This document shows positions 24,111-31,985 of a stretch of 64,000 nucleotides of DNA, in pieces. Positions within the stretch are counted from its first letter, which is position 1. Each line of letters opens with the position of its first letter. The notes under the pieces were generated by a model. It worked only from the letters and a program-made list of their open reading frames with translations, was not told where the DNA came from and did no database searches. Location: NCBI RefSeq assembly GCF_900187265.1, contig NZ_LT906450.1, forward strand, positions 5,013,444 to 5,077,443, read 5' to 3'. The stretch is from Rhodococcus rhodochrous. GTDB taxonomy: Bacteria > Actinomycetota > Actinomycetes > Mycobacteriales > Mycobacteriaceae. A program made the position numbers and the translations under genes.

Positions 24111-25303
24111 GCCTGTTCGGGCCTTCCCAGGAGTTCGTCGGAGATGATGCGCATCTGGATCTCGCTGGTGCCCTCGAAGATCTTCGTCAGACGCGCGTCG
24201 CGCCAATGGCGTTCGACCTGGAAGTCGGTGGTGTATCCGGCGCCGCCGTGGATCTGCACGGCCTCGCTGGTGACCTGCTCGGCCATCTCGGTGGCGACGA
24301 GCTTGCACATCGACGCCTCGAGCGAGCACCGCCGGCCGGTATCGATGTCGGTGGCGACCGAGTACATCAGCTGACGCGCGGCCTCGATGTCGGCGGCCAT
24401 CTTCGCGATCTTGAACCTCAGATGCTGGAAATCGCCGATGGGGCGGCCGAACTGACGGCGGGTGTGCACGTACTCGATCGAGTCCTCGAGCGCGGCGCGG
24501 GCGAGACCGATGGCGCGGGCGGCGGTGTGGGCGCGGCCCACCTCGAGACCGGAGACCGCGAGGTAGAAGCCTTTGCCCTCTTCGCCGAGCATCTTGTCGG
24601 CCGGGATGCGGAAGTTGTCGAACGACAGTTCCCAGGTGCTCCACCCGAAGTAGCCGATCTTGCGAACCTTGGTGCCCGAGATGCCCTCGGGGAACACACC
24701 GCGTTCCTTCTCGACGAGGAAGGCGCTGATGCCGCGGTGCGGCTTGGCCGGGTCTTTGTTCGGATCGGTGCGGGCGAAGAGCACGAGGTAGTCGGCCTCG
24801 TCGGCATAGGTGCACCACATCTTGGTGCCGTTGACGACCCACTCGTCGCCGTCGCGGACGGCGCGGCACGAGATGTTCGCGACGTCGGAGCCGGCCTCGG
24901 CCTCCGACAGGGCATACGCGCCGAGGTACTCACCGCGCGCGACCTTGGGCAGCAGTGCCGCCTCCTGCTCGGGGGTGAAGCCACCGCCCATGCCGTTGCC
25001 GCGGGCGAGCAGACCCGACACGCTCATCCATGCGCGCGACAGTTCCTCGGCCACGAGGCAGTACTCGAAGACGCCGAGTCCGAGACCACCGTGTTCCTCG
25101 GGGATCATGATCCCGAAGAAGCCGATCTCGGCCATCTCCTTCTTGAGGGAATCGGGGATGGTGCCCTGGACCGGGTCGAGTTCGTTGGCGACGGGCAGCA
25201 CCTTCGTCATCGCGAAGTCGCGGGCGAGGTCGCGGATCGCGAGGCGTTCCTCGGTGAGATAGCGCGGGGAATCGGTGCGCGGCTGCGAGGGGCGGTGGGT
25301 CAT
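24107..25303 (-). CDS. Acyl-CoA dehydrogenase
   Basis: A 398-residue acyl-CoA dehydrogenase of normal length. The signatures are YALSEAEAGSDVANISCRAVRDGDEWVVNGTKMWCTYADEAD-type FAD-site strand, RRQFGRPIGDFQHLRFKIAKMAADIEAARQL, QIHGGAGYTTDFQVERHWRDARL and KIFEGTSEIQMRIISDELLG, which keeps the catalytic Glu in FEGT. It oxidises an acyl-CoA to the 2-enoyl-CoA and passes electrons to ETF. It is the first gene of a four-gene overlapping operon and has a candidate TetR operator 37 bp upstream of its start. Confidence 0.93.
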   Translation of the reverse strand: MTHRPSQPRTDSPRYLTEERLAIRDLARDFAMTKVLPVANELDPVQGTIPDSLKKEMAEIGFFGIMIPEEHGGLGLGVFEYCLVAEELSRAWMSVSGLLARGNGMGGGFTPEQEAALLPKVARGEYLGAYALSEAEAGSDVANISCRAVRDGDEWVVNGTKMWCTYADEADYLVLFARTDPNKDPAKPHRGISAFLVEKERGVFPEGISGTKVRKIGYFGWSTWELSFDNFRIPADKMLGEEGKGFYLAVSGLEVGRAHTAARAIGLARAALEDSIEYVHTRRQFGRPIGDFQHLRFKIAKMAADIEAARQLMYSVATDIDTGRRCSLEASMCKLVATEMAEQVTSEAVQIHGGAGYTTDFQVERHWRDARLTKIFEGTSEIQMRIISDELLGRPEQA

Positions 25304-25339
25304 GGGAGGTGCACTCCTTCGATGGACCGGAGTAGGTCA

Positions 25340-25353
25340 TTAACGCTTGTTCA
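25340..25353. promoter_or_regulatory. Candidate TetR operator A upstream of ACAD operon
   Basis: Minus-strand TGAACAAGCGTTAA (forward TTAACGCTTGTTCA) is an imperfect inverted repeat with AAC-4-GTT symmetry. It lies between the acyl-CoA dehydrogenase start (25303) and the tetR stop. A matching site, TGAACGGTTGTTAA, lies upstream of the SnoaL-like operon (26076-26089), on the other side of tetR. The shared pattern TGAACnnnnGTTAA suggests one regulator. Confidence 0.5.
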
Positions 25354-25389
25354 CCCAGTACAGCACGGCACTTATGGCCCGTCAACGGT

Positions 25390-25989
25390 TCAGCGCGAGT
25401 ATCCGACCAGATTGAGCGCGTATCCGGCGAAATCGTCGGCCACCTCCTGCGCCGAGAGGGGTCCGTCCTCCCGGAACCAGAGGGGGATGCCGGCGCACAT
25501 CGTCAGCACCGCAGTGACCCCCTGATGCACCCGTTCGAGCGTGAAAAGCCCTTGCTCCACACCGTCTTCCGCGATGTCGACGAAGAGCTGTTCCTGGGCG
25601 TCGCGCGAACCCACCACGCGCTTGCGGTCGAGCGGGCCGAGATACCGCAGTTCCGAATTCGCCACCAGGCAGGCCCGCGGATTCCGCGCGGTGTACAACG
25701 CGTGGGCCGCGACCGCCGCGCGCCACCGCTCGGCCGGATCGTCGCCGACCTTGCGCAGGGCGTTGCGGGTCGCCGTGAACTGCTCGTCGCTCGCGCGGCG
25801 GAGAATTTCCACGAGCAGTTCCGACTTGTTCTCGAAATGGTTGTAGACGTTGGCAGCGCTACAACCTGCGGCGTTGGCGATATTGCGCATCGTCGCCCCG
25901 TGGAATCCGCACTCGTAGAACTCGTCGAGCGCGGTCTCGAGAATCCGTTCCCGAATGGACGAGGACGCACCGTTCGACCGGCTGTTCAT
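25390..25989 (-). CDS. TetR-family transcriptional regulator
   Basis: A 199-residue regulator with the TetR helix-turn-helix near residues 15-60 (RERILETALDEFYECGFHGATMRNIANAAGCSAANVYNHFENKSEL) and a helical ligand domain (ACLVANSELRYLGPLDRKRVVGSRDAQEQLF). This type is common for regulators of fatty-acid or steroid-type degradation and responds to acyl-CoA. I prefer the ATG at 25989 (MNSRSNG) over a longer frame to 26025. It sits between the ACAD operon and the SnoaL/DUF485/symporter operon, with a similar operator candidate in front of each, so it probably represses both. Confidence 0.88.
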   Translation of the reverse strand: MNSRSNGASSSIRERILETALDEFYECGFHGATMRNIANAAGCSAANVYNHFENKSELLVEILRRASDEQFTATRNALRKVGDDPAERWRAAVAAHALYTARNPRACLVANSELRYLGPLDRKRVVGSRDAQEQLFVDIAEDGVEQGLFTLERVHQGVTAVLTMCAGIPLWFREDGPLSAQEVADDFAGYALNLVGYSR

Positions 25990-26075
25990 CCCTGCACAGT
26001 AAGCGCAGATCGCGCCGACCAGCAAGAACCTTCCCGTTGACGGGGATGTGCACCGTTGTTATGGTCCGCATCACA

Positions 26076-26089
26076 TGAACGGTTGTTAA
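26076..26089. promoter_or_regulatory. Candidate TetR operator B upstream of SnoaL/symporter operon
   Basis: TGAACGGTTGTTAA lies 26 bp before the GTG of the SnoaL-like gene and 87 bp before the tetR start. It shares TGAACnnnnGTTAA with site A at 25340-25353. The region around it is the AT-rich core of the divergent promoter (GGTTGTTAATAACC). Confidence 0.5.
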
Positions 26090-26114
26090 TAACCCTCACA
26101 ACGGAGGATCTGCT

Positions 26115-26612
26115 GTGTCCAGTCCCCACCCCGAGTCGTCCCTGCTCGACCGCATCACCCGCCTCGAAGACCTCGAGGCGATCCGGAAGCTCGACGCGCA
26201 GTACTGCCGCCACCTCGACGACGGCAACTGGGACGCGCTCATGGACCTGTTCACCGACGACGGCGAGTTCGACGGCCTGTCCCACCCGCGCGGGAAGGAG
26301 GAGATGCGCACCTTCTTCGCGGGACTCGCCGACGGCGGGCTGACCTCCTTCTGGCACTTCATCACGAACCTCGAGATCGACCTCGACGGTGACCGTGCCA
26401 CGGTGCGCTCGTTCCTGTGGCAGCCCTGCGTCACCGACGGTGCGCCCGCGATCGCGGCCGGTCGCTACAACGACCGGGTAGTCAAAATCGACGGCCGCTG
26501 GCTCTACGAGGTCAAGCAGGTCCGCTTCCACTTCTTCGGCCCGCTCGAGGCCGGCTGGGACGAGAACCTCTTCGCGCTCGACAGCGCCCGTGGCGCGGCG
26601 GTGCGGGCATGA
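26115..26612 (+). CDS. SnoaL-like (NTF2-fold) protein
   Basis: A 165-residue NTF2-fold protein: ITRLEDLEAIRKLDAQYCRHLDDGNWDALMDLFTDDGEFDG, HFITNLEIDLDGDRATVRSFLWQP and RYNDRVVKIDGRWLYEVKQVRFHFFGPLEAGW. The family includes SnoaL cyclases, dehydratases and small subunits of ring hydroxylases; the conserved acid YCRHLDDG helix is present, but the reaction is unknown. GTG start with GGAGG 12-8 nucleotides upstream. It is first of three genes overlapping by 4 bp, ending in a transporter, under a presumed TetR operator. Confidence 0.8.
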   Translation: MSSPHPESSLLDRITRLEDLEAIRKLDAQYCRHLDDGNWDALMDLFTDDGEFDGLSHPRGKEEMRTFFAGLADGGLTSFWHFITNLEIDLDGDRATVRSFLWQPCVTDGAPAIAAGRYNDRVVKIDGRWLYEVKQVRFHFFGPLEAGWDENLFALDSARGAAVRA

Positions 26613-26983
26613 CCGACACCGTGAACGGCGTCCCCACCTCGTCCCCGGAGGACGAGCTCGTCTGGACGCGGATGCTCCACCTTCCCGAGATCGCGGAACT
26701 GCGTCGCCGACGCGCCCGGGTGACCAACACGCTCGGTGGCATCACCGTCGTGCTGTTCACGTCCTTCCTCGTCGCCTTCATCGGGTTCCCCGATCAGTTG
26801 GGAACGACCGTCGTCCTCGGCGTCCCGCTGTCGCTGTGGGTGGTGTTCTCCCAGTTCGCCGGAACCTGGGTGCTGGTCTGGGCGTACTTCCGTCTCTCCC
26901 GCACCTACATCGGCCCCGCCGTCGACGACGCCGTCGCAGCCGTCGAACGGAACCGTCCCGCATCCGAGGAGGTCGCATCATGA
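26609..26983 (+). CDS. DUF485 family membrane protein (symporter partner)
   Basis: A 124-residue protein with two transmembrane helices (LGGITVVLFTSFLVAFIGFP and LSLWVVFSQFAGTWVLVWAYF) and charged ends. This is the DUF485/YjcH pattern; yjcH genes nearly always precede actP-type acetate/carboxylate symporters and are thought to assist them. The ATG at 26609 overlaps the upstream stop by 4 bp, and the stop overlaps the symporter start by 4 bp. Confidence 0.87.
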   Translation: MTDTVNGVPTSSPEDELVWTRMLHLPEIAELRRRRARVTNTLGGITVVLFTSFLVAFIGFPDQLGTTVVLGVPLSLWVVFSQFAGTWVLVWAYFRLSRTYIGPAVDDAVAAVERNRPASEEVAS

Positions 26984-28596
26984 CCGGTGACGCCGATTAT
27001 CTCGCCATCGCGATCTGCAGCGCCGTCATCTCCCTGACCCTGTGGGTGACCTTCGCTGCGTCCCGGCGCGCGAAGAGCGCCGACGGATTCTTCGCCGCGG
27101 GTCGCTCGATCTCGAGCTGGCAGAACGGATTCGCCATCGCGGGCGAATTCATCTCCGCCGGCAGCTTCCTCGGCACCACCGGCCTGATCTTCTCCAAGGG
27201 CGTCGACGGCACCGTCATCCTGTTCACGTCCGTCATCTCGTTCCTGCCGGTGCTGTTCCTCCTCGCGGAGAAGATGCGCAATCTCGGCAAGTACACCCTC
27301 GCCGACGTCCTCGTCTTCCGCACCGACTCGCGGAACGTGCGGGTCGCGGTCGCGCTGAGCACGATCGCCACCGGCACCTTCGTGCTGCTCGCCCAACTCG
27401 TCGCCGCGGGTGTGCTCCTCGAATCCGTCTCGGGCATCCCGTTCTGGCTGTCGGTGGTGGTCGCCGGATCGCTCATGGGCATCTACGTCTTCGTGGGCGG
27501 CATGCTCGCCACCACCTGGGTGCAGGTCATCAAGTCGACGATCCTGTCGGTGCTCGCGATCATCGTGTGCTTCGGCATCCTGGCGCAGTTCGGGTTCGCG
27601 TTCCCGAAGGTCCTCGACGCCGCGACCGACAACGCCGTCGCGGGCGACGCGATCCTGTCGCCCGGACTGATCTTCGGCCAGACCAGCGCGATCAACCTCG
27701 TCTCCTACGCACTCGCGTTCGCCCTGGGCACCGCCGGGATGGCGCACATCCTCATCCGGTTCTTCACCGTCCCCGAGGCCACGACGGCCCGGCGCTCGCT
27801 CGGCTGGACCGTCGCGCTGTGCAGCCTGTTCTACCTGATCGTCATCGTGATGGGCTTCGGCGCCGCGGCCGTGCTCGGACCGAACGGCACCGACCTCGTC
27901 GGGCCCGGCGGCAACCTCGCAGCGCCCGTGCTCGTCACCGAACTCGGTGGCGGAGCCGGCACGATCGGTGGGTCCATCGCGCTCGCACTCGTCGCCGCGG
28001 TGGCCTTCGCGTCCATCGTCGCAGTGGTCGCCGGTGTCGTGATCTCCGCAGCCGGCACCTTCGCCCGCGACGTGTGGCCGGCGGTCACCCGGAAGGAACC
28101 GATCGAGAATCTCGACGCGGACGAGCAGGCCCGGGAGGACCAGGCCCAGGCCCGCATCGCGCGGTACGGGGCCGTGTCCTTCAGCGTCCTCGCCATCGGT
28201 CTGGCCATGCTCATCGGTGACGACACCAACATCACCTTCTTCATGGGCATGGCGTTCATGGTGGCCGGCAGCGCACACCTGCCTGCCCTCGTGCTGAGCC
28301 TGAACTGGCGGCGGTTCAACGCCACCGGCGCGGTCTGGGGTGTGCTCACCGGTCTCGTCTCGACGATCGTGAGCCTGATGTTCACCGAGGCCCTGTGGAT
28401 GGGCAGCGGGCCCGCTCCCCTGACCATCCAGCTCCCGGTGATCGTCACCATGCCGCTCGGCATCGCAGCGTGCGTGATCGGGTCGATCGTCGGCGAGAAG
28501 CGTCGGGGACGCGGTCGCCTCGAGGACGAGAAATTCGCGGAGATGCTGGTGCGCGCGGAGACCGGCATCGGCGCGGAGGTCGCCGCCACGCACTGA
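26980..28596 (+). CDS. Sodium:solute symporter, ActP-like carboxylate permease
   Basis: A 538-residue SSS-family transporter with about thirteen helices. Core features: the RRAKSADGFFAAGRSISSWQNGFAIAGEFISAGSFLG-type N-terminal block (SSS signature), FVGGMLATTWVQVIKS, GTAGMAHILIRFFTVP and a Na-site-like helix AVAFASIVAVVAGVVISA. ActP relatives take up acetate, pyruvate, propionate or other short acids; here the substrate is presumably the acid degraded by the nearby ACAD/ligase operon. It is coupled to DUF485 by a 4-bp overlap and converges on the phosphotransferase gene with 4 bp between stops. Confidence 0.9.
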   Translation: MTGDADYLAIAICSAVISLTLWVTFAASRRAKSADGFFAAGRSISSWQNGFAIAGEFISAGSFLGTTGLIFSKGVDGTVILFTSVISFLPVLFLLAEKMRNLGKYTLADVLVFRTDSRNVRVAVALSTIATGTFVLLAQLVAAGVLLESVSGIPFWLSVVVAGSLMGIYVFVGGMLATTWVQVIKSTILSVLAIIVCFGILAQFGFAFPKVLDAATDNAVAGDAILSPGLIFGQTSAINLVSYALAFALGTAGMAHILIRFFTVPEATTARRSLGWTVALCSLFYLIVIVMGFGAAAVLGPNGTDLVGPGGNLAAPVLVTELGGGAGTIGGSIALALVAAVAFASIVAVVAGVVISAAGTFARDVWPAVTRKEPIENLDADEQAREDQAQARIARYGAVSFSVLAIGLAMLIGDDTNITFFMGMAFMVAGSAHLPALVLSLNWRRFNATGAVWGVLTGLVSTIVSLMFTEALWMGSGPAPLTIQLPVIVTMPLGIAACVIGSIVGEKRRGRGRLEDEKFAEMLVRAETGIGAEVAATH

Positions 28597-28600
28597 TCCG

Positions 28601-29986
28601 TCAGCGATATTTCGGGTTCGCGACCTTCAGCCGGTTCGCGGCCAACCCCCTGATCACCTCGGCGACCTGCGGGTCGTCGAGGTGATCTCGTCCTGCACGC
28701 ACCCCGAGGGCGAGTTCGGCTTCGGAGCGGTAGCCGAGCCCGGCGAGCCGCACACGATAGGTCTCCCGCACCCCAGGGGCGAGGGTGGCCTCCCGGGCGG
28801 CGATGCCGAGGACGTGCGCCGCCACCCGGCTGCGGTAGCGGGTCTTCGCATCGGCGCCCGCCCCGACCTCCAGGACGAACTCGCGGACCGCCTCGAGCAG
28901 CTCCTCGACGGGCGGTGCTCCCAGGAATTGTGGGGCGGGAGGAGTCTCCGTCTCCTCGCGAGGAGGAACGCAGAGCAGGTCCAGCAGGTCGTGTTCGCAC
29001 TCGGCGACGCGGCGGCCGATGGCGAGCAGTTCGAGGGTGTTGTCGCCTCCCGTCGCCGCGGCGGCGGCCTGCATCCGGCAGATCACCGCCCACCGCAGCG
29101 AGCCGTAGACCTCCCACCAGTGGACGACCTCGGGGTCGGGACTCTCGCCCGATTCGTCGGCGTACCCGCGGAACAGGTCGTCGCGGGAGCCGAACCCGCC
29201 GACCGGATGCGCCGAACCGAAACGCCACGTCCGGGTGCACAGCCATCCGAGGTCCTCCATCGGATCACCCACGTGCGCCAGTTCCCAGTCGAGCACCCCG
29301 CGCACACCCTCCGCGTCGACGAGGAGGTTCCCGTTGCGGAAGTCGCCGTGTACGAACGCTTTCCCGGTCGCCGGTGGACGGTTGCGGGTGAGCCACACGA
29401 AGGCGGCCTCGAGCGTCGGCACAGGTTCGCCGTTGGTGAGGTACTCGTCGAACAGGGAGGTCAGCGGGTCGTGTTCCGGCAGGTTCGGTACGGCCTCGAT
29501 GTCCATGCGGTGGATCCGGGCGAGTATGCGTCCGAGTTCGTAGGGCAGCGCGGCGTGGACCTCGGCCAGATTCTCGTCGCGCAGCAGCCGCTGCGGCAGT
29601 GCCTCGCCGGGCACCTTCGACATCACGAGGTAGGCGCCGATCCCGGGGTGCGGTTCGTCGCCGCTGCGGTCGATGACGTCGGGCACGGGCACGCCGACGC
29701 GGGCGGCCTCGTCGAAGGACGCCGCTTCCATAGCGATCCTGCGTGCGTCCTCGCGTCCCGGCGGGTCGCGGCGCAGGATCAACTCCCGGGTGTCGCCGGT
29801 GGCCGACGCCGCGGTGATCGCCCACGTCTCGCGGCTCGCACCACCGGTGAGCCGCTCGATGCGCCGCAGCGTCCAACTGCCGTCGAGTACCGACGAAAGA
29901 CGCTTCGTCAGTTCGTCTTTCAATTCACCACTGACGCCACCCACCGCGACCTCCCCAGTTCGGTTCCCTGCGGTGGATACTCCCAC
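28601..29986 (-). CDS. Phosphotransferase family protein (APH fold)
   Basis: A 461-residue aminoglycoside-phosphotransferase-fold protein: RLTGGASRETWAI (nucleotide loop), ELILRRDPPG (Lys-equivalent strand), AYLVMSKVPGEALPQRLL, the Brenner motif FVHGDFRNGNLLVD and the DFG-equivalent VLDWELAHVGDPMEDLGWL. A C-terminal extension of about 120 residues follows. In actinobacteria, such genes sit beside acyl-CoA dehydrogenase genes, as here, and are thought to phosphorylate a hydroxyacyl metabolite; direct antibiotic resistance is unlikely. Start: GTG/ATG near 29986, where the frame opens; MGVSTAG has weak support and a start up to about 18 codons later is possible. Confidence 0.83.
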   Translation of the reverse strand: MGVSTAGNRTGEVAVGGVSGELKDELTKRLSSVLDGSWTLRRIERLTGGASRETWAITAASATGDTRELILRRDPPGREDARRIAMEAASFDEAARVGVPVPDVIDRSGDEPHPGIGAYLVMSKVPGEALPQRLLRDENLAEVHAALPYELGRILARIHRMDIEAVPNLPEHDPLTSLFDEYLTNGEPVPTLEAAFVWLTRNRPPATGKAFVHGDFRNGNLLVDAEGVRGVLDWELAHVGDPMEDLGWLCTRTWRFGSAHPVGGFGSRDDLFRGYADESGESPDPEVVHWWEVYGSLRWAVICRMQAAAAATGGDNTLELLAIGRRVAECEHDLLDLLCVPPREETETPPAPQFLGAPPVEELLEAVREFVLEVGAGADAKTRYRSRVAAHVLGIAAREATLAPGVRETYRVRLAGLGYRSEAELALGVRAGRDHLDDPQVAEVIRGLAANRLKVANPKYR

Positions 29987-30032
29987 GGGGATCGGCGGTG
30001 TGCGAGCACTTCCACCGCGACGTCGCGGAGTG

Positions 30033-30215
30033 TCAGGCCGCGAACCCCACCGCCCCGATGACCGGGATGATCGTCATGAAGACGATGGCGATCGCGAAGA
30101 GCGTGATGGTGATCTTCTTGTCCCAGCGCGATCGCGTGCCCGTCGCGGCGAGCATGAAGAAGACGAACCCCACGCAGATCGATCCGATACCGATGACGAC
30201 GGGTGTTTCCAACAT
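30033..30215 (-). CDS. Small two-helix membrane protein
   Basis: A 60-residue hypothetical with two transmembrane helices (VVIGIGSICVGFVFFMLAAT and ITLFAIAIVFMTIIPVIGAV) joined by a basic loop (RSRWDKK). No family recognised. The ATG at 30215 has ATGGAG upstream; a start at 30236 is less likely. It is the last ordinary gene before the accessory island. Confidence 0.6.
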   Translation of the reverse strand: MLETPVVIGIGSICVGFVFFMLAATGTRSRWDKKITITLFAIAIVFMTIIPVIGAVGFAA

Positions 30216-30290
30216 GGCTCCATCATCGCCCATCACCGGTTCGCTCTGCGGTAGCGGCTGCGAGAACCGATCACAATCAGCCGTGTCGTC

Positions 30291-30914
30291 TCAGCTACCT
30301 TCGGGGACACACGAGAGAGCTCGAGCCACCGCCGGTGCTTGCATCATTTTGCGGATCGCGGCGGCGAAGTTGGGAGCCTGTGCGTCTTCGAGACGAGCCA
30401 CCAGGTTGAACGGTCGATCGAGTCTGCGGTGATAGGCGATCTGTTCGAGCAGGGCTTCACGGACAGTGGAGATTGCGTCCCGGTGGACGAGCATCAGGAA
30501 GTCGTCCGGGGTATAGACCTCATAGCCGAGAAATTCGTCATGAGCTACCGCAAAGTCGTGAAACCCATTGTCGCTGGTGATGACATATTGGACGTCACCA
30601 TGTTCGGCAGCGGCATGCAAGTGCGCGTCGTACTCGTCTGTACATGCCAGACCCGGATCGATTTCGTATCCCTTGATTCGGCCATGTGCGGCCACTCTGA
30701 CGATGTTGTCCCGCACTCCCCCGATCTGACGATCGGAGAAGTGCGGGTGCTTCTTGCGCAGGTGATATACCAACTCCGCAAGAATGTCCTCGGTCCAACG
30801 CAGGTGGAACAATGGCGGACCGGACCTGTTGGCCAGCAGACAGAGCCAGTCCCTCAAAGTCCGCGAATACAGTACGTTCGCGTCCGGCAGCACGTTCGGC
30901 ACTCGTGAACTCAC
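30291..30914 (-). CDS. PIN-domain ribonuclease toxin
   Basis: A 207-residue PIN-domain protein. Acidic residues expected of the metal site are present: Asp in LPDANVLYSRTLRDWL (near residue 12), Glu in WTEDILAELVYHLRKKH, and Asp in CTDEYDAHLHAAAEHGDVQYVITSDNGFHDF. PIN toxins cleave RNA. The preceding gene encodes an HTH protein 53 bp upstream in the same direction, an antitoxin-like arrangement. The GTG at 30914 is the first good start; other GTG codons follow closely. The C-terminal 40 residues (MMQAPAVARALSCVPEGS) are outside the core. Confidence 0.82.
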   Translation of the reverse strand: MSSRVPNVLPDANVLYSRTLRDWLCLLANRSGPPLFHLRWTEDILAELVYHLRKKHPHFSDRQIGGVRDNIVRVAAHGRIKGYEIDPGLACTDEYDAHLHAAAEHGDVQYVITSDNGFHDFAVAHDEFLGYEVYTPDDFLMLVHRDAISTVREALLEQIAYHRRLDRPFNLVARLEDAQAPNFAAAIRKMMQAPAVARALSCVPEGS

Positions 30915-30967
30915 GCGTGTGACAATAGGCTCCCTACCGCCACATACACATACGAGCCTTCCGACTG

Positions 30968-31381
30968 TCAGTAATCCAGTCCCTCGGCTTCCTCGAAGTC
31001 GCGCAGATCCTGCAATGCGGCCCTTTGTTGCTCGCGCAGCCGGTCTCTGTAAGCGAGGACGTCCGCAGTATGGAGTCGCGTGTGGGTCCCGACCTTGTGT
31101 CCTGGGATCTGCCCTTCGCGGATCAGTTTCATCAGCGTCGGGCGAGAGATGCCGAGTAGATCCGCCGCTGATGTAGTGGTCAGCTCATCCGGCATCGAAC
31201 CGATGGTTACCGTGCCACCCGCAGCGACGATTTGCACAACTTCGGTGAGGATTGCGGCCAGCTCGGCGGGAACCACCGACAGCAGATCCGCAGGGTTGAA
31301 CGCTCCGGCCTGCGACACCTGATCCGATGTCACCGTCAGTGTCGTCTTTCCCACGCCGCGATCGATCACTGCGTCCATCAC
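30968..31381 (-). CDS. HTH (excisionase-type) antitoxin
   Basis: A 137-residue DNA-binding protein. The centre (residues about 66-115: TTTSAADLLGISRPTLMKLIREGQIPGHKVGTHTRLHTADVLAYRDRL) is an excisionase/MerR-type winged helix with the HTRL wing. The N-terminal part (VIDRGVGKTTLTVTSDQ... LAAILTEVVQIVAAGG) is common in antitoxins paired with PIN proteins in actinobacteria. It lies directly upstream of the PIN toxin and has a perfect 12-bp palindrome in its promoter, which fits autoregulation. Confidence 0.8.
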   Translation of the reverse strand: MMDAVIDRGVGKTTLTVTSDQVSQAGAFNPADLLSVVPAELAAILTEVVQIVAAGGTVTIGSMPDELTTTSAADLLGISRPTLMKLIREGQIPGHKVGTHTRLHTADVLAYRDRLREQQRAALQDLRDFEEAEGLDY

Positions 31382-31418
31382 TCACACCTCCTGCATCCAC
31401 TCCGACCGTAGCCACTTT

Positions 31419-31430
31419 CACTTATAAGTG
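31419..31430. promoter_or_regulatory. Palindrome CACTTATAAGTG in TA promoter
   Basis: A perfect 12-bp palindrome 38 bp upstream of the antitoxin start, within an AT-rich patch (ACTTTCACTTATAAGTGCAACATATTTG). The centre TTATAA overlaps a possible -10 for the minus strand. It is the natural candidate site for the HTH antitoxin or toxin-antitoxin complex. Confidence 0.55.
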
Positions 31431-31553
31431 CAACATATTTGTAGGGGGTGATACCCGCCCCCCGGGACGCCCGAACCCTGCGTGTCAGCATGAGCTGAGT
31501 CCACTGGTTCACAGCAACCCCGCCTGCAGGGCGAGATACGGATCAACCCAACG

Positions 31554-31985
31554 ATGACGATGTCCACCCCTACAGCGGTCGAGGACAATGACCGCATGGC
31601 CTCCACTCACCCCCGCGCCGACGGACCCCGCCGGCGCGTGTTCAGCCCCGCCGACAAGCTCTCCCACCTGGCCGCGTACGAACAGGCCTGCGAGACGAAC
31701 GAGGGCGGGGCATACCTACGCCGTGAAGGCCTGTACTCGTCGCTGATCAGCGAGTGGCGCAAACAACGCGACGCCGGGGTCCTCGACGGCAAGCAGCCCG
31801 GCGCGAAGATCGGCAAGCTCACCGCCGAGCAGGCCGATATCGCCCGCCTCAAGCAAGAGCTCGCCCGGGCGAACAAGCGGTTGACCACCACCGAGGCCGC
31901 CTTGGACATCATGGGAAAAGCGCACGCTCTCTTGGACTCTCTCTCCGAGAGAGCGGATTTCGGCGACAAGCCCAACAAGCGCTGA
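31554..31985 (+). CDS. IS3-family transposase OrfA
   Basis: A 143-residue OrfA: an N-terminal helix-turn-helix (FSPADKLSHLAAYEQAC, GAYLRREGLYSSLISEWRKQRDAG) that binds the IS ends, and a C-terminal heptad-like helix (KLTAEQADIARLKQELARANKRLTTTEAALDIMGKA) for multimerisation. The downstream part carries a frameshift signal into orfB. The ATG at 31554 (or MSTP two codons on) follows a weak ribosome site. Confidence 0.8.
   Translation: MTMSTPTAVEDNDRMASTHPRADGPRRRVFSPADKLSHLAAYEQACETNEGGAYLRREGLYSSLISEWRKQRDAGVLDGKQPGAKIGKLTAEQADIARLKQELARANKRLTTTEAALDIMGKAHALLDSLSERADFGDKPNKR
31913..31953 (+). promoter_or_regulatory. Programmed -1 frameshift signal of IS3 element
   Basis: The heptamer G-GGA-AAA (31913-31919) is in the orfA phase required for -1 slippage (X XXY YYZ). 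It is followed after 17 nt by a 7-bp perfect hairpin, CTCTCTC-TCC-GAGAGAG (31937-31953). Slipping there joins orfA to the open orfB frame 66 bp before the orfA stop. Confidence 0.7.

Noticed and set aside
26905-28593. 562-aa minus-strand frame opposite the symporter
   Set aside because: Gly/Asp/Arg/His-rich shadow of a membrane-protein gene, with no motif.
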